In this document: positions 43,609 to 52,160 of the stretch, piece after piece
How positions within the stretch are numbered: the first letter of the stretch is position 1
Layout of the letters: every line of letters starts with the position of its first letter
Origin: Polyangiaceae bacterium
GTDB taxonomy: Bacteria; Myxococcota_A; Polyangia; Polyangiales; Polyangiaceae
Direction of reading: 5' to 3'
DNA: 64,000 bases
Assembly: GCA_019637265.1 (NCBI GenBank)
Contig: JAHBVY010000006.1
Location: 124,001-188,000 of the forward strand
The notes under the pieces: generated by a model
Seen by the model: the letters and a program-made list of their open reading frames with translations, nothing else
Told to the model about the DNA's origin: nothing
Databases searched by the model: none
Translations under genes and position numbers: made by a program

Positions 43609-44780
43609 CTAGGTCGTTCGTTGCCTTGACGGGTGCGCTGGGCTTCTGGATCAGCGCGGGGCTGGCCTTGGCGCCGCTCGGGTGTGATCGCGCCACGGCT
43701 TCTCCCGCCCCTAGCGCGAGCGCCACCCAGAGCGCTCCGGTGCTAGCCAACCCCCCCCAAAACCCGACGCCGCAGGTGGTGTTGCCGTCGGGTGTCGCCG
43801 CTCCGGCGAGCTTCGCGGACATCGCCGCGAAGGCGGATCCGGCGGTGGTGTTCGTGAAGACGCTGCAGGAGTCGCGGTCGCGCGGCGGCGGTCGTCGGAT
43901 GGTGGGGCAGGGGCTGGGGTCGGCGTTCGTCTACGACCCTGACGGGCTCATCCTCACGAACAACCACGTGATCGCCGGCGCGGCGGACATCCAGGTCACG
44001 TTCGCGCAAGACGGCCGCGAGATGCGGGCGGAGGTGGTGGGGCGCGATCCGCCGACGGACATCGCCATCCTGCGGGTGGACGCGAAGGGGCTGCCCTTCC
44101 TGCCGCTGGGCGACTCGGACACGACGCGGGTGGGGGATTGGGTGCTCGCGATCGGCAACCCGTTCGGGCTGTCGCACACGGTGTCGGCCGGCATCGTCTC
44201 GGCCAAGGGGCGCACGCGAGACGACGTGAAGGGGCTCGACTCGTCAGGGTACTATAACTTCCTCCAGACGGACGCCTCCATCAACCCGGGCAACTCCGGC
44301 GGCCCGCTGCTCGACACCGCGGGCCAGGTGGTGGGCATCAACACGGCGATTCGAGCGCGCGCCAACAACATCGGCTTCGCCATCCCCATCAACATGGTGA
44401 AGGAGCTGGTGCCGCGGCTGATCAAGGACGGGCGGCTCAAGCGCTCGGCGATCGGCATCGTGGTGGCGGGGGTGACGCCGGAGGACATCACGCGCTTGGG
44501 GCTCTCGGAGCGCGGCGGGGCGCTGGTGCGTGAGGTGAAGCCGGGCAGCGCTGGGGACCGCGCCGGGCTCGGGGAGGACGACGTCATCCTCCAGTTCGAC
44601 GGTCAGCCCATCTCCGGGCCGGAGCGCTTGCGGTGGCTCGCGAGCGTCGCTGGGGTGGGGCGTGAGGTGTCACTGAAGGTGGCGCGTGGGAAGCGGACCT
44701 TCGATTTGAAGCTCACCCTGGGCGAGCTGGCGGAGGCCGCGGAGCCCGCGCCTGAGCCCGATTTCTTCGATATGCCGTGA
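43605..44780 (+). CDS. HtrA/DegP-like serine protease lipoprotein
   Basis: 391 residues with a lipoprotein signal (LALAPLGC, C27), a Pro/Ser linker and a trypsin-like HtrA domain with catalytic triad H121 (LTNNHVI), D152 (PTDIAILR) and S231 (NPGNSGGPL). One PDZ domain follows (about 290-375; ALVREVKPGSAGDRAGL). HtrA proteases degrade or refold damaged envelope proteins. Having one PDZ makes it DegS-like in layout, but lipid anchoring replaces the membrane helix. It is the last gene of the operon with DUF1844. The sequence PVLANPPQNPTPQ contains a CCAACCCCCCCC stretch similar to the T/G-tract motif. Confidence 0.9.
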   Translation: MTRSFVALTGALGFWISAGLALAPLGCDRATASPAPSASATQSAPVLANPPQNPTPQVVLPSGVAAPASFADIAAKADPAVVFVKTLQESRSRGGGRRMVGQGLGSAFVYDPDGLILTNNHVIAGAADIQVTFAQDGREMRAEVVGRDPPTDIAILRVDAKGLPFLPLGDSDTTRVGDWVLAIGNPFGLSHTVSAGIVSAKGRTRDDVKGLDSSGYYNFLQTDASINPGNSGGPLLDTAGQVVGINTAIRARANNIGFAIPINMVKELVPRLIKDGRLKRSAIGIVVAGVTPEDITRLGLSERGGALVREVKPGSAGDRAGLGEDDVILQFDGQPISGPERLRWLASVAGVGREVSLKVARGKRTFDLKLTLGELAEAAEPAPEPDFFDMP

Positions 44781-45128
44781 GCCGAGCGCCGGGTTTGGCT
44801 AGGCTCGGGAGCTGAGCCAGGGCAGCCTGCTCCGGCTCGGCACGTAAGCCCATGGGTGATGACCTCCCCCCGCGTCACGCGCCCCCACGCTGGTCGGGCC
44901 GCCCCTCCAGCGAGCGCGCCCAGGACCCAGCCGCCCGCCTGGTCGCCTGCGCGTCCGTCCCGCCAGGAAGAGGCTGTACGGCGAGGGGTAGCCGCAAGCA
45001 CGCCGCGGGTCCCGGCGAGCGGCAGCGGCTCCCCTGGCGCTCCAACTCGGCCTTTGGGGCCAGCGCTCGGGCCGGTGCCTGGCGCTGGGCGCCTGAGCTC
45101 ACCACTCCAAGAGGCTGATCCGGATGTC
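44781..45128. other. Spacer before the ECF sigma gene
   Basis: 348 bases holding the hairpin above and then Pro/Arg/Ser-coding GC-rich DNA in frame with the sigma factor (open from 44856). I see no separate gene. The sigma factor could be longer at its N-terminus. Confidence 0.4.
44782..44808 (+). terminator. Hairpin after the HtrA-like gene
   Basis: CCGAGC...GCC loop GGC...GCTCGG with a 3-base bulge, starting two bases past the stop. It overlaps TAGGCT (44800-44805), a possible -10 element for the sigma-factor operon. Confidence 0.35.
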
Positions 45129-45806
45129 ATGGTGGTGAATAGGGCCCAGGCGAAAGCGTCCAACCGCGAGGCTCGTCGTGCCGAGGCGGAATATGACGGA
45201 GGACTCATCGTGCGCGCCCAGGCTGGGGATCGGGGGGCGTTCCATGAGCTGGTGCAGCGCCACGAGCGGCGCGCGTTCGCGATCGCGATGGGGCTCGTCC
45301 GTGACCCCAACGACGCGCGCGAGGTGGTTCAGGAGGCGTTCCTGCGCGTCCACCGCAGCCTCGAAGGGTTCCAGGGCGGCTCGAGCTTCTTCACCTGGCT
45401 CTACCGCATCGTCACGAACCTCTCCATCGACTTCATGCGCAAGCCGGCGCGTCGCGAGCTGGAGCTCAGTGAGCACCACGATCTCAGCGACGAACAGCCG
45501 AGCCCCTTCCTATCGAAGATTGACGGCTCCGATCCGCTGGATGTCGTGCGGCGCCGAGAAATCGCGCAGCGCATCGGCGCGGCGCTGGAGGCGTTGCCGC
45601 CCTACCACCGGAACGTCATCTTGATGCGTGAGGTCGAGGGCATGAGCTACGAGGAAATGGCCGAGGCCATGGAAGTATCCAAAGGGACGATCATGAGTCG
45701 CTTGTTCCACGCGCGTCAGAAGCTCCAGCGTGCCCTCGCCGATTGTTACCAGGAGCAAATCGGTAAGCCGCCCGTGAAGGCGCGCGACTCGGGGGAGGAC
45801 GCATGA
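45129..45806 (+). CDS. ECF-type RNA polymerase sigma factor
   Basis: 225-residue extracytoplasmic-function sigma factor that directs RNA polymerase to stress or envelope genes. Sigma-2 spans about 25-105 ([39 protein letters not shown]) and sigma-4 about 142-205 ([26 protein letters not shown], quoted here as [14 protein letters not shown], then [17 protein letters not shown]). It resembles the RpoE/SigW group. ATG 45129 is chosen over the upstream frame because the 91 extra residues are Pro/Arg/Ser-rich. The stop overlaps the next gene's ATG (ATGA), and that gene encodes a membrane anti-sigma candidate. Confidence 0.9.
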   Translation: MVVNRAQAKASNREARRAEAEYDGGLIVRAQAGDRGAFHELVQRHERRAFAIAMGLVRDPNDAREVVQEAFLRVHRSLEGFQGGSSFFTWLYRIVTNLSIDFMRKPARRELELSEHHDLSDEQPSPFLSKIDGSDPLDVVRRREIAQRIGAALEALPPYHRNVILMREVEGMSYEEMAEAMEVSKGTIMSRLFHARQKLQRALADCYQEQIGKPPVKARDSGEDA

Positions 45807-46600
45807 CCACGCCCCGCTCCATCAAGGCGCTGGGTCCACCCGAGGCGCTGAGCCCGGCCGAGGCGCTGAGCCCGGCCGAGGCGCCAGGCTCGATCGAGGC
45901 GCCAGGCTCGATCGAGGCGCACGGTGACGCTGCATCCCCTGTTGCCGCTGCAGCCGCCGTGGAGGCTGAGCACCTCATGCGGGTGATGGCGGCGTTCGAT
46001 GGCGAGCTCAGCCCTGAGGAGGAGGCCGAGCTCACGCGCCTGATGGAGGACCCAGCGCTGCGCGCCGACGTGGAGGCGCAGTTCGCGGGCCTCACCGATC
46101 TGGGGGACACGGTGCGCCTGTACGCGGAGGAGACCACGGAGGGTTACCCGTCGTTGGCGCAGTCCGTGATGGAGCGGTTGGGTGAGGCTCCCTCGGTGTC
46201 CGAGAGCGAAGCGCCGCCGGTCGACGGCGCGGCCCAGCGTGGCGGAGGGGATTCGTCCAACGTGCGGCGGCTGCCAGGACCGTCTGTGCGGGGGCGCGGT
46301 GAGCGCGCTCGGGTGGTGGGGGTCGGTTTGTTCTTGGCGGCCGCGGCGGCGCTGCTCGTGTGGGCGATGCAGCCCACGGTGCCCGCCGTCTCGCCGCCAG
46401 CGCCGCAGGCCTCCGTGGTGGAGCCAGCGCCCAGCGCTTCGGTGGCGGTGGTCAGCGCAGAGGAAGATCCAGTCGCCATCGTGTCGGTGGATTTCGGTAG
46501 CAGTGATGGCACCATCTTCGTGCTGGATGAGACCACGCCGGTGGTGTGGCTCGCGGAGGAGCCCGCCGCGGGGCAGGGCTCCCAAGGTGGATCTTTATGA
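45803..46600 (+). CDS. Membrane anti-sigma factor candidate
   Basis: 265 residues: an N-terminal helical domain (MRVMAAFDGELSPEEEAELTRL near residue 55) that resembles anti-sigma N-terminal domains but lacks the H-x3-C-x2-C zinc motif, a Ser/Arg linker, one membrane helix (about 170-190) and a periplasmic tail. Position directly after the ECF sigma gene with an ATGA overlap suggests it restrains that factor. The first 45 residues contain two EALSPA and two EAPGSI units encoded by an 18-bp tandem repeat. The stop overlaps the ATG of the next gene. Confidence 0.6.
   Translation: MTTPRSIKALGPPEALSPAEALSPAEAPGSIEAPGSIEAHGDAASPVAAAAAVEAEHLMRVMAAFDGELSPEEEAELTRLMEDPALRADVEAQFAGLTDLGDTVRLYAEETTEGYPSLAQSVMERLGEAPSVSESEAPPVDGAAQRGGGDSSNVRRLPGPSVRGRGERARVVGVGLFLAAAAALLVWAMQPTVPAVSPPAPQASVVEPAPSASVAVVSAEEDPVAIVSVDFGSSDGTIFVLDETTPVVWLAEEPAAGQGSQGGSL
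45842..45913. repeat. 18-bp tandem repeat, 2+2 copies
   Basis: GAGGCGCTGAGCCCGGCC at 45842 and 45860, then GAGGCGCCAGGCTCGATC at 45878 and 45896, in the start of the anti-sigma candidate gene. Confidence 0.85.
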
Positions 46601-47331
46601 GCAGCCGATTGTTGAGCCGCGGTGTGAGCGGGTGGTGGGCGTTGGCTGCCTTGGCGTCAGCCGTGGTGCTCTCGGTCGTCCCGGCCGCGCGCGGAGCCAG
46701 CGCGGAGCCTCGTCGGGCTGCGGTGCCGCTGGAGTCAGGTAACCTGACGATGCCCCAGGCTCAGGCGTCGAGCGCGCTGCCGTCAGGTGAGCTGGCTATG
46801 GGCGCTCTGCCCGCGAGCGCTCTACCCCAGGGCGCTCTACCCCAGGGCGCTCTGTCCGCGAGCGCGCTGCCCCTGGGCGTGACGGCGCTGGACGACAAGG
46901 ACAAGAAGGAGGAGCCGGCCGTCGCCAAGTTCTCGGCGGAGGTGCTGGTGCTCCACGCGACCAACGCGGGCAAGGGCATCGACAAGCGCATCGGCGAGAT
47001 GCCCCAGCTGAAGAAGCCGCCGTTCAGCTCCTACGACAGCTACGAGCTGCTCATCAAAGAGACGCTCCCGCTCATCAAGAGCAAGCCCGCCAAGCTCACG
47101 CTGCCGAACAAGCGCGTGCTCCAGACGGAGCTCCTGGCGGAGCTGCCGAAGGACTACGTGAAGCTGAGCGCCTCCATCAACCAGCCAGGTGGTAAGGATT
47201 TCTTACCGCTCCTGGAGGTGAAGGCCAAGGCGGGCCAGTCGTTCATCGTGGCCGGCCAGAGCTACCAGGGCGGCATCTTGGTGCTCGTGATCCGGGTGCT
47301 GCTCACGCCCAAGGACGACAAGGGCAAGTAG
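46597..47331 (+). CDS. Secreted protein of the sigma-factor operon
   Basis: 244 residues with a signal segment (about 12-35; ALAALASAVVLSVVPAARG), an Ala/Leu/Pro-rich stretch of five GALPQ/SALPA-type pentads, and a C-terminal domain (about 115-244) with KFSAEVLVLHATNAGKGID, the SSYDSYELLIKETLPL segment and GQSYQGGILVLVIRVLL. No cysteine. It is the third gene of the ECF operon (ATGA overlap), so it may be the envelope sensor or main target of the circuit. No family recognised. A terminator follows at 47396-47419. Confidence 0.65.
   Translation: MSSRLLSRGVSGWWALAALASAVVLSVVPAARGASAEPRRAAVPLESGNLTMPQAQASSALPSGELAMGALPASALPQGALPQGALSASALPLGVTALDDKDKKEEPAVAKFSAEVLVLHATNAGKGIDKRIGEMPQLKKPPFSSYDSYELLIKETLPLIKSKPAKLTLPNKRVLQTELLAELPKDYVKLSASINQPGGKDFLPLLEVKAKAGQSFIVAGQSYQGGILVLVIRVLLTPKDDKGK
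46801..46875. repeat. 15-bp tandem repeat, 5 units
   Basis: Units beginning at 46801, 46816, 46831, 46846 and 46861 encode the GALPA, SALPQ, GALPQ, GALSA and SALPL pentads. Confidence 0.85.
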
Positions 47332-47395
47332 GCGCCTCGCCGCGCCCCACGCCGTGAGGGTGCCCGCGGCCGGTGCCCGTGAGCTTTGGGGTGAC

Positions 47396-47419
47396 GGCGG
47401 GTGAGCCGCTCGTTTTTTT
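47396..47419 (+). terminator. Intrinsic terminator after the sigma-factor operon
   Basis: Short stem GGCGG / CCGCT (G-T closing pair) with a 5-base loop, then CG and T7. It is located 65 bases past the stop. Confidence 0.5.
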
Positions 47420-47430
47420 GGGGGGGTTGG
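47413..47430 (+). repeat. T/G-tract intergenic motif, site G
   Basis: T7 G7 TTGG, then TCGCGCCGTGGCG. It partly overlaps the terminator tail and lies 82 bases after the stop of the secreted protein gene. Confidence 0.6.
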
Positions 47431-47497
47431 TCGCGCCGTGGCGTGACGCGCGGCGCTGCAGTCGCTGGCTGTCACGTGCGGCTGAGGTGCTGCGCCC

Positions 47498-49501
47498 CTA
47501 CCGGTCGCGGTCGTCGCTCGATTTATCGAGGTCGAGGATGCGGGTGCCGCCCACGTAGCTCTTGGTCTCGTAGCGGGTGATCTTGCCGATTTTGCGGACA
47601 ATCTCCGCCATGCGCTCGGCCTCGGTCACGATCACGCTGGCGGCGCCGAACAGCTGCGAGGAGCGATCCAGGTGGCGGCGCAAGAGCTCGGCGTAGCCGA
47701 TGACGCTGGTGAGGGGCTGGTTCAGCTCGTGGGCGGCGGTGCCCGCCAGCTCGGCCACGATGGCCTGGCGCTCCCTGAGGCGGAGCTCCTCTTGCGCTTG
47801 GCCGAGCTTGGTCTCCATGCGCAGGCGGTCGCGCAGATCAGTGAACACCCCCACGCTCCCGACGGGCTCGCCGTTCTCCAGCAAGAGCGCCGCCGAGAGC
47901 TTGACCTGGATCAGCTCGCCGCTGCTGCTCACCATATCCACGCGGTAATTTTCTAGGCGTCCCACGTCGTCGCGGTCGGCGCTGCGGATCTGGCGCATCA
48001 CCTCGCGCGCCACGCCGGGCGGGTAGAAGATCTCCACGGAGGCCTTGCCGATGATGTCCTCCGCTGGGTAGCCGAACACGCGCGAGGCGGCGCGGTTGAA
48101 GATCAGCACGCGGCCGCTCAAGTCGGCCGAGACGATGGCGTCCACCGAGCTGTCGATCACGCGCTCCAGGAACTCCTTCGTCTGACGCAGCTCGCGCTCG
48201 GTGCGGCGCTCGCTCGTGACGTCGCGGAAGCTGAACAGCACCGCGTCGTCCTCATGCAGCACCGAGCTGAAGTTGACGCTCAGCGTGATGACCTCGCCCG
48301 TTTGGGTGACGGCGTCGAGGTCTTGGCTCAGCGGGTAGGCGCCCTCACGGAAGCCCGCCATCAGGCGCTCGACGCGCGCGTGCTCGTTCGGCGCCGTGAG
48401 GCTCATCAGGCTCCGCGCTTTGAACTCGCGCTCGGAGTAGGCGAGGATGGCGCGCGCCTGGGAGTTGGCAAATAGTACCTTGCCCTGACCATCGATGACC
48501 ACCATGCCATCGGCGGCGCTCTCGAAGAAGTCAGCGTAGCGCTGGAATTGCTGGACTCGCTGCTCCGCCTCCACCCGCGCGTGGGTGCTCTGCTCGGTCT
48601 CGTCTCGCAGCGACTTCAGCACCCGGGCGTTCTGGAGCGACAGCGCCGTGGCGTTGGCGAGGGTGCGCACCGTCTCCAGCTCCTGCTCGAAGGCGGCGCC
48701 GGGGATCTTGGAGCGGAGGAACAGCACCCCGAGCGCGCGCCCCTCGTGCGTCAGCGGCACTAACGTCAGGGAGGCGAACGTGATCGGGGTGTCCTCGCGC
48801 CGCACCACCTCGAGCAGCGGGTGGCTCGTGGCGTCTTGAATCACGAGCGGCTTCCCGGTGGCGAGCACCTCGCGGATCTCCGGGTAGCGATCGAGCTCGA
48901 TGGGCAGGTCACGGACGGCGCGGTCGTCACTGGTCGCGACCACGTAGCCCAGGCGGTCGTCGCTCGAGAGCACGATCGAGCAGCGGTCCACCTTGGCTAC
49001 CTGCGCCAGGCGATCGACCACCTGAAACAGGATGTCGTGGATGTCCTCACTCGAGCCGAGGGCATAGGTCAGCTCCAGCACCAGCTCGGCGCGCTGCTCG
49101 CGGCGGCGCAGCTCCTCGACGTAGCGCTGCATCCGGAGCTGCCCGCGGATCCGCGCGATCAGCTCGGCGGCGCGGAACGGCTTGTGGATGTAGTCGTCGG
49201 CGCCGGAGGCGAAGATGCGGCGGATGTCCTCGTCGGTGTCGAGGCCCGTCAGCACCACCACCGGGAGATCGGGCAGCGCGAGCTCGTCGCGGATCACGCG
49301 CAGCACCTCGTAGCCGTCGGGCTCGGGCATCAGCAGATCGAGCAGCACCAGGGCGGGGCGCTCCTGCTTCAGCCAACGGATGGCCTCGCGCCCGCAGCCC
49401 AGCGCGACCACCTCGAGCTGGGCGCGCTCGAGCGCCTGGGTGAGGACATGACGACTGACCGCATCGTCATCCACCACGAGGATCACGCCCGGTGAGGACA
49501 T
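47498..49501 (-). CDS. REC-GAF-PAS-PAS-HisKA sensor protein without ATPase domain
   Basis: 667 residues: receiver domain (1-125; phosphoacceptor D55, K107), GAF (about 135-310), two PAS domains (about 330-440 and 455-575) and a HisKA dimerisation helix pair with H591 in TAAHELNQP. Only 76 residues follow the histidine and no HATPase_c motifs (N, G1, F, G2 boxes) are present, so it cannot phosphorylate itself. It may receive phosphate from another kinase, or act as a dimerising receptor. The ending KSYVGGTRILDLDKSS looks natural, not a truncation. TAGAGT lies exactly six bases before the ATG. Confidence 0.85.
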   Translation of the reverse strand: MSSPGVILVVDDDAVSRHVLTQALERAQLEVVALGCGREAIRWLKQERPALVLLDLLMPEPDGYEVLRVIRDELALPDLPVVVLTGLDTDEDIRRIFASGADDYIHKPFRAAELIARIRGQLRMQRYVEELRRREQRAELVLELTYALGSSEDIHDILFQVVDRLAQVAKVDRCSIVLSSDDRLGYVVATSDDRAVRDLPIELDRYPEIREVLATGKPLVIQDATSHPLLEVVRREDTPITFASLTLVPLTHEGRALGVLFLRSKIPGAAFEQELETVRTLANATALSLQNARVLKSLRDETEQSTHARVEAEQRVQQFQRYADFFESAADGMVVIDGQGKVLFANSQARAILAYSEREFKARSLMSLTAPNEHARVERLMAGFREGAYPLSQDLDAVTQTGEVITLSVNFSSVLHEDDAVLFSFRDVTSERRTERELRQTKEFLERVIDSSVDAIVSADLSGRVLIFNRAASRVFGYPAEDIIGKASVEIFYPPGVAREVMRQIRSADRDDVGRLENYRVDMVSSSGELIQVKLSAALLLENGEPVGSVGVFTDLRDRLRMETKLGQAQEELRLRERQAIVAELAGTAAHELNQPLTSVIGYAELLRRHLDRSSQLFGAASVIVTEAERMAEIVRKIGKITRYETKSYVGGTRILDLDKSSDDRDR

Positions 49502-49507
49502 TCGGGC

Positions 49508-49513
49508 ACTCTA
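49508..49513 (-). promoter_or_regulatory. -10-like hexamer of the sensor gene
   Basis: TAGAGT on the minus strand, six bases before ATG 49501; no Shine-Dalgarno. Confidence 0.5.
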
Positions 49514-49663
49514 GAGCGGCGCTCGGCTCGCCACCAGAGGGGCTGAGGTGCTCGCTTCCTCCAGGAAATGCGAGGCTCGCCTCGACTCGCGCGATACGCG
49601 CGCGCGTTGGCTCGCGCCGCCGCTGCGAGAGCATGGGCCTGGCGTAGAGAACGGGAGTCGGCG

Positions 49664-50956
49664 CTAGCGCTCGCGTGGGCCGCGCCCGACGGCGGGGTTC
49701 AGGGCGTCGAAGGTCATGCGGATCGGCAGCGGGGTACCGAACCCCTTCGGGGGCGCGCCGAAGGGCGCCGCGCGACGGATGGCGTCGAGCACGCCCGCGT
49801 CGAACTCGGGCACGCCGCTCGGGCGACTGACGGCGAGCGCCAACAGCTCACCGCGCGCGCCGAGGGTGAAGCTGACGATCGCCACGCCGCTCCTTCCTTC
49901 GGCGATGGCCCACGCCGGGAACGCGCCCTGCCAGTCGATGCTGCGCTCGAGCGCGCTGAAGTAGCTCGTGAGCCCCCGCGGCCGCCCGCCCGCGTAGTGC
50001 CCACCGGCGCCTGCCTGACGCGAGCTCGCCCCGGGACCCGACGGGCCCCCGGCGCCTGGCTCTGGGTTGGGCGCGGGCGTGCCGCCGCGCCCCGAGCCTG
50101 CGAGCCCGCCCGCCTGGCTCGCCTGGATCAACGAGCGCACCGCCTGCGCCACCTCTTGGCTGCTGTCTTGGGTGTCCTCCGGGCGGCCGACGTGGCGCGA
50201 AGGCACCGCGGCGCGGGCGCGCGGCACCCGAGGCCGCGCCAGCTCCACCGCGGCGCTCAGGCGATAGCCGCGCGCCGTGGCCTCGGCGGCGCCCAAGGCC
50301 TGCTTCGGGGTGCCTCCGGCGATGGGGGCGCCGCGCGCCGCGAGCTCACCATCAGGTGAGCTGTCTGAATCAAAAGCGGTCAGATGACCTGCTGGTCCGC
50401 CGCGTCGCGTGGGCGCCTGGCCGTGGCGACTCCCGCGCGCCGGATCGTGTGAGGCGGGCGGGCGCCGCTCCGCGAGCCGGCCGCGCCCGGTGGCCAGGAA
50501 GCTGAGCTCCATGGGGCTCGGCGTGGCGCGGCGGTCATCCTCGGAGCGCCGCTGGGTGGAGGTCGCCACCCGCTGCACCTGGGTGCGGTCAGGGTGATTG
50601 ACGGTGTCGCGTTCGAGCAGGATGTCATCGACGCTGTCCGAGAGGTTCACCGCGGCGCCCAGCGCCTCACCTCCTCGACCGCGCCGCGCCTGATCGGGGC
50701 GCGCCAGCTCCGCGCCACGGGCGCTCGGATCGAGCTCCTCGGGTGGCTCGGCGCTTCGATCTTGCCCGAGCAAGCTCTTCACCTCGGGCGGCCACACGCG
50801 GCCCTCGAGCTCTTCGAGCTGCACCTCGAGCTCGCGCGCGTGAGGCTCGGGGGGCGCGCCGCGTCGTTGCCAAGCGCCGAAGGCGAGCAGGCCACCGTGG
50901 AGCGCCAGCGAGAACAGGGCCGCGAAGCCGGCGCTCTGTTTCACCCCACGAGCCAT
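49664..50956 (-). CDS. TonB-like energy-transducing protein
   Basis: 430 residues: a short cytoplasmic tail, one N-terminal membrane helix (about 10-27; AGFAALFSLALHGGLLAFG with the typical S-x3-H), a long low-complexity periplasmic span rich in Pro, Arg and Gly, and a TonB C-terminal domain (about 350-415; GVAIVSFTLGARGEL, SRPSGVPEFDAGVLDAIRRA, PLPIRMTFD). TonB transfers inner-membrane proton-motive force to outer-membrane receptors; such a long variant may serve gliding or secretion-related machines. ATG 50956 is used; the frame opens at 51019. No ExbB/ExbD is adjacent. Confidence 0.8.
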   Translation of the reverse strand: MARGVKQSAGFAALFSLALHGGLLAFGAWQRRGAPPEPHARELEVQLEELEGRVWPPEVKSLLGQDRSAEPPEELDPSARGAELARPDQARRGRGGEALGAAVNLSDSVDDILLERDTVNHPDRTQVQRVATSTQRRSEDDRRATPSPMELSFLATGRGRLAERRPPASHDPARGSRHGQAPTRRGGPAGHLTAFDSDSSPDGELAARGAPIAGGTPKQALGAAEATARGYRLSAAVELARPRVPRARAAVPSRHVGRPEDTQDSSQEVAQAVRSLIQASQAGGLAGSGRGGTPAPNPEPGAGGPSGPGASSRQAGAGGHYAGGRPRGLTSYFSALERSIDWQGAFPAWAIAEGRSGVAIVSFTLGARGELLALAVSRPSGVPEFDAGVLDAIRRAAPFGAPPKGFGTPLPIRMTFDALNPAVGRGPRER

Positions 50957-51322
50957 CCCGAAGCCTACCTTGCGCGCCCCGCCAGCGCACGTGGCGGCAG
51001 GCTCGTGCGCACCACGCACCGCGCACCGACGACTACCCGTCCAACCAGCTCTTCAACGTCTCGAGGCTCAGCAAAAACGCTCCTTCAAGGCCGCACGAAG
51101 ACGCCCATGAGGTCGACGACCGTGATCCAAGCGGTGCGCGGCGCGTGAACAGCATCTCTCTAATGACCACAGCACGTATAGGAGGGAGTGAACCCGCGAT
51201 CGAGCCCCTCCCAATGAGGGCGTGATACCTGCCGTGTGTGGACAGCTTGGCGCTCCGACGCGAGGCCATCAGCTCGAGCGGCGCTGTGAACGCGACGTTC
51301 GGGCAACCGAGTTGACGCGAGA
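50957..51322. other. Spacer between tatD and the TonB-like gene
   Basis: 366 bases. Copy 3 of the dispersed element occupies 51037-51195. The rest (51196-51322) has no gene or structure I can support. Confidence 0.5.
51037..51195 (-). repeat. Dispersed ~158-bp intergenic element, copy 3
   Basis: Read on the minus strand it begins GGGTTCACTCCCTCCT, contains TCACGGTCGTCGACCTCA, CCTTGAAGGAGCG and GTTGAAGAGC, and ends GGTTGGACGG, in the same order and at almost the same spacing as copies 1 and 2. It points toward the TonB-like gene, ending 80 bases before its start. Confidence 0.7.
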
Positions 51323-52123
51323 TCAGCTGGGCTGGGCAGCGAGGGCCGCTGAGAGCGCGGGGCCAAAGCGCCTGCACGCGTTCTCGGTGGTGAGCTCGGA
51401 CACCACCTCGAGCGGCTGACCGCGGAGCTCCGCGAGGCGCCGCGCGGTGTGCACCACGAAGGCCGGCTCACAGCGCTTACCCCGGAGCGGCACCGGAGCG
51501 AGGTAAGGGCTGTCCGTCTCCACCAGGATCCGATCGGGCGGCGCCCAGGCGGCGACCTCTTGAATCGCGGTGGCGCTCTTGAAGGTCAGGATCCCTGAAA
51601 AGGACAGATCGAAGCCCAAGTCGAGCGCGCGGCGCGCGAAGGCGATGTCCTCACTGAAGCAGTGGATCACCCCGCCGACCTCACGCGCGCCCTCCTCCTC
51701 GAGCACACGAAGCGTCTCCTCCGCCGCGGTGCGCGTGTGGATGACGAGCGGCTTCTTCACGCGGCGCGCGAGCTGGACGAAGCGCCGAAACACCTGCTCT
51801 TGAACGTCGCGCGGCGAGTGATCGTAGTGAAAATCGAGGCCCACCTCACCGATCGCCACCACCTCATGGCTGGCTGCCTGGGCCTCCAGCTCCTGCTCGA
51901 GCGTGAGGCTGCTCTCCGCCGCGTCGTGCGGGTGAACCCCAAGCGTCGCCACCACGTCCGGCTGCTCCCGCGAGAGGCGCAGCGCATCGGCGCGCGCCGC
52001 GTCCGAGCCCACCCCAATCACGATGAAGGCGCCCACCCCCGCGCTCCGCGCGCGACTCAAGAGCTCCTGAGCCTGCGCCCCCGAGTGGTGGTCATCCAAA
52101 TGGCAGTGAGTGTCGATCAGCAA
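51323..52123 (-). CDS. tatD: TatD-family metal-dependent hydrolase
   Basis: 266 residues, the usual size for TatD deoxyribonucleases. Metal ligands are in DTHCHLD (4-10), GEVGLDFHYD near 93, HTR near 128, HCFSED near 155 and ETDSPYLAP near 204. Family enzymes remove 3' nucleotides from damaged DNA or act as D-aminoacyl-tRNA-like hydrolases. TTG at 52123 is the start: GGAGG lies four bases upstream and the residue after it begins the conserved LIDTHCH. It is 37 bases downstream of the APC transporter gene. Confidence 0.9.
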   Translation of the reverse strand: MLIDTHCHLDDHHSGAQAQELLSRARSAGVGAFIVIGVGSDAARADALRLSREQPDVVATLGVHPHDAAESSLTLEQELEAQAASHEVVAIGEVGLDFHYDHSPRDVQEQVFRRFVQLARRVKKPLVIHTRTAAEETLRVLEEEGAREVGGVIHCFSEDIAFARRALDLGFDLSFSGILTFKSATAIQEVAAWAPPDRILVETDSPYLAPVPLRGKRCEPAFVVHTARRLAELRGQPLEVVSELTTENACRRFGPALSAALAAQPS

Positions 52124-52160
52124 GGTTCCTCCAAGAGCGCGTTGGCCTGCGACGCGGCGC

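Noticed and set aside
44856-45128. The long N-terminal extension of the sigma factor as real coding sequence
   Set aside because: The 91 residues are Pro/Arg/Ser/Ala-rich and unlike sigma factors; ATG 45129 gives a normal length, although the longer form cannot be excluded.
49664-51019. The TonB-like gene starting at 51019
   Set aside because: The first 21 residues are not membrane-like and the frame would approach repeat copy 3; ATG 50956 places the signal anchor at the N-terminus as usual.
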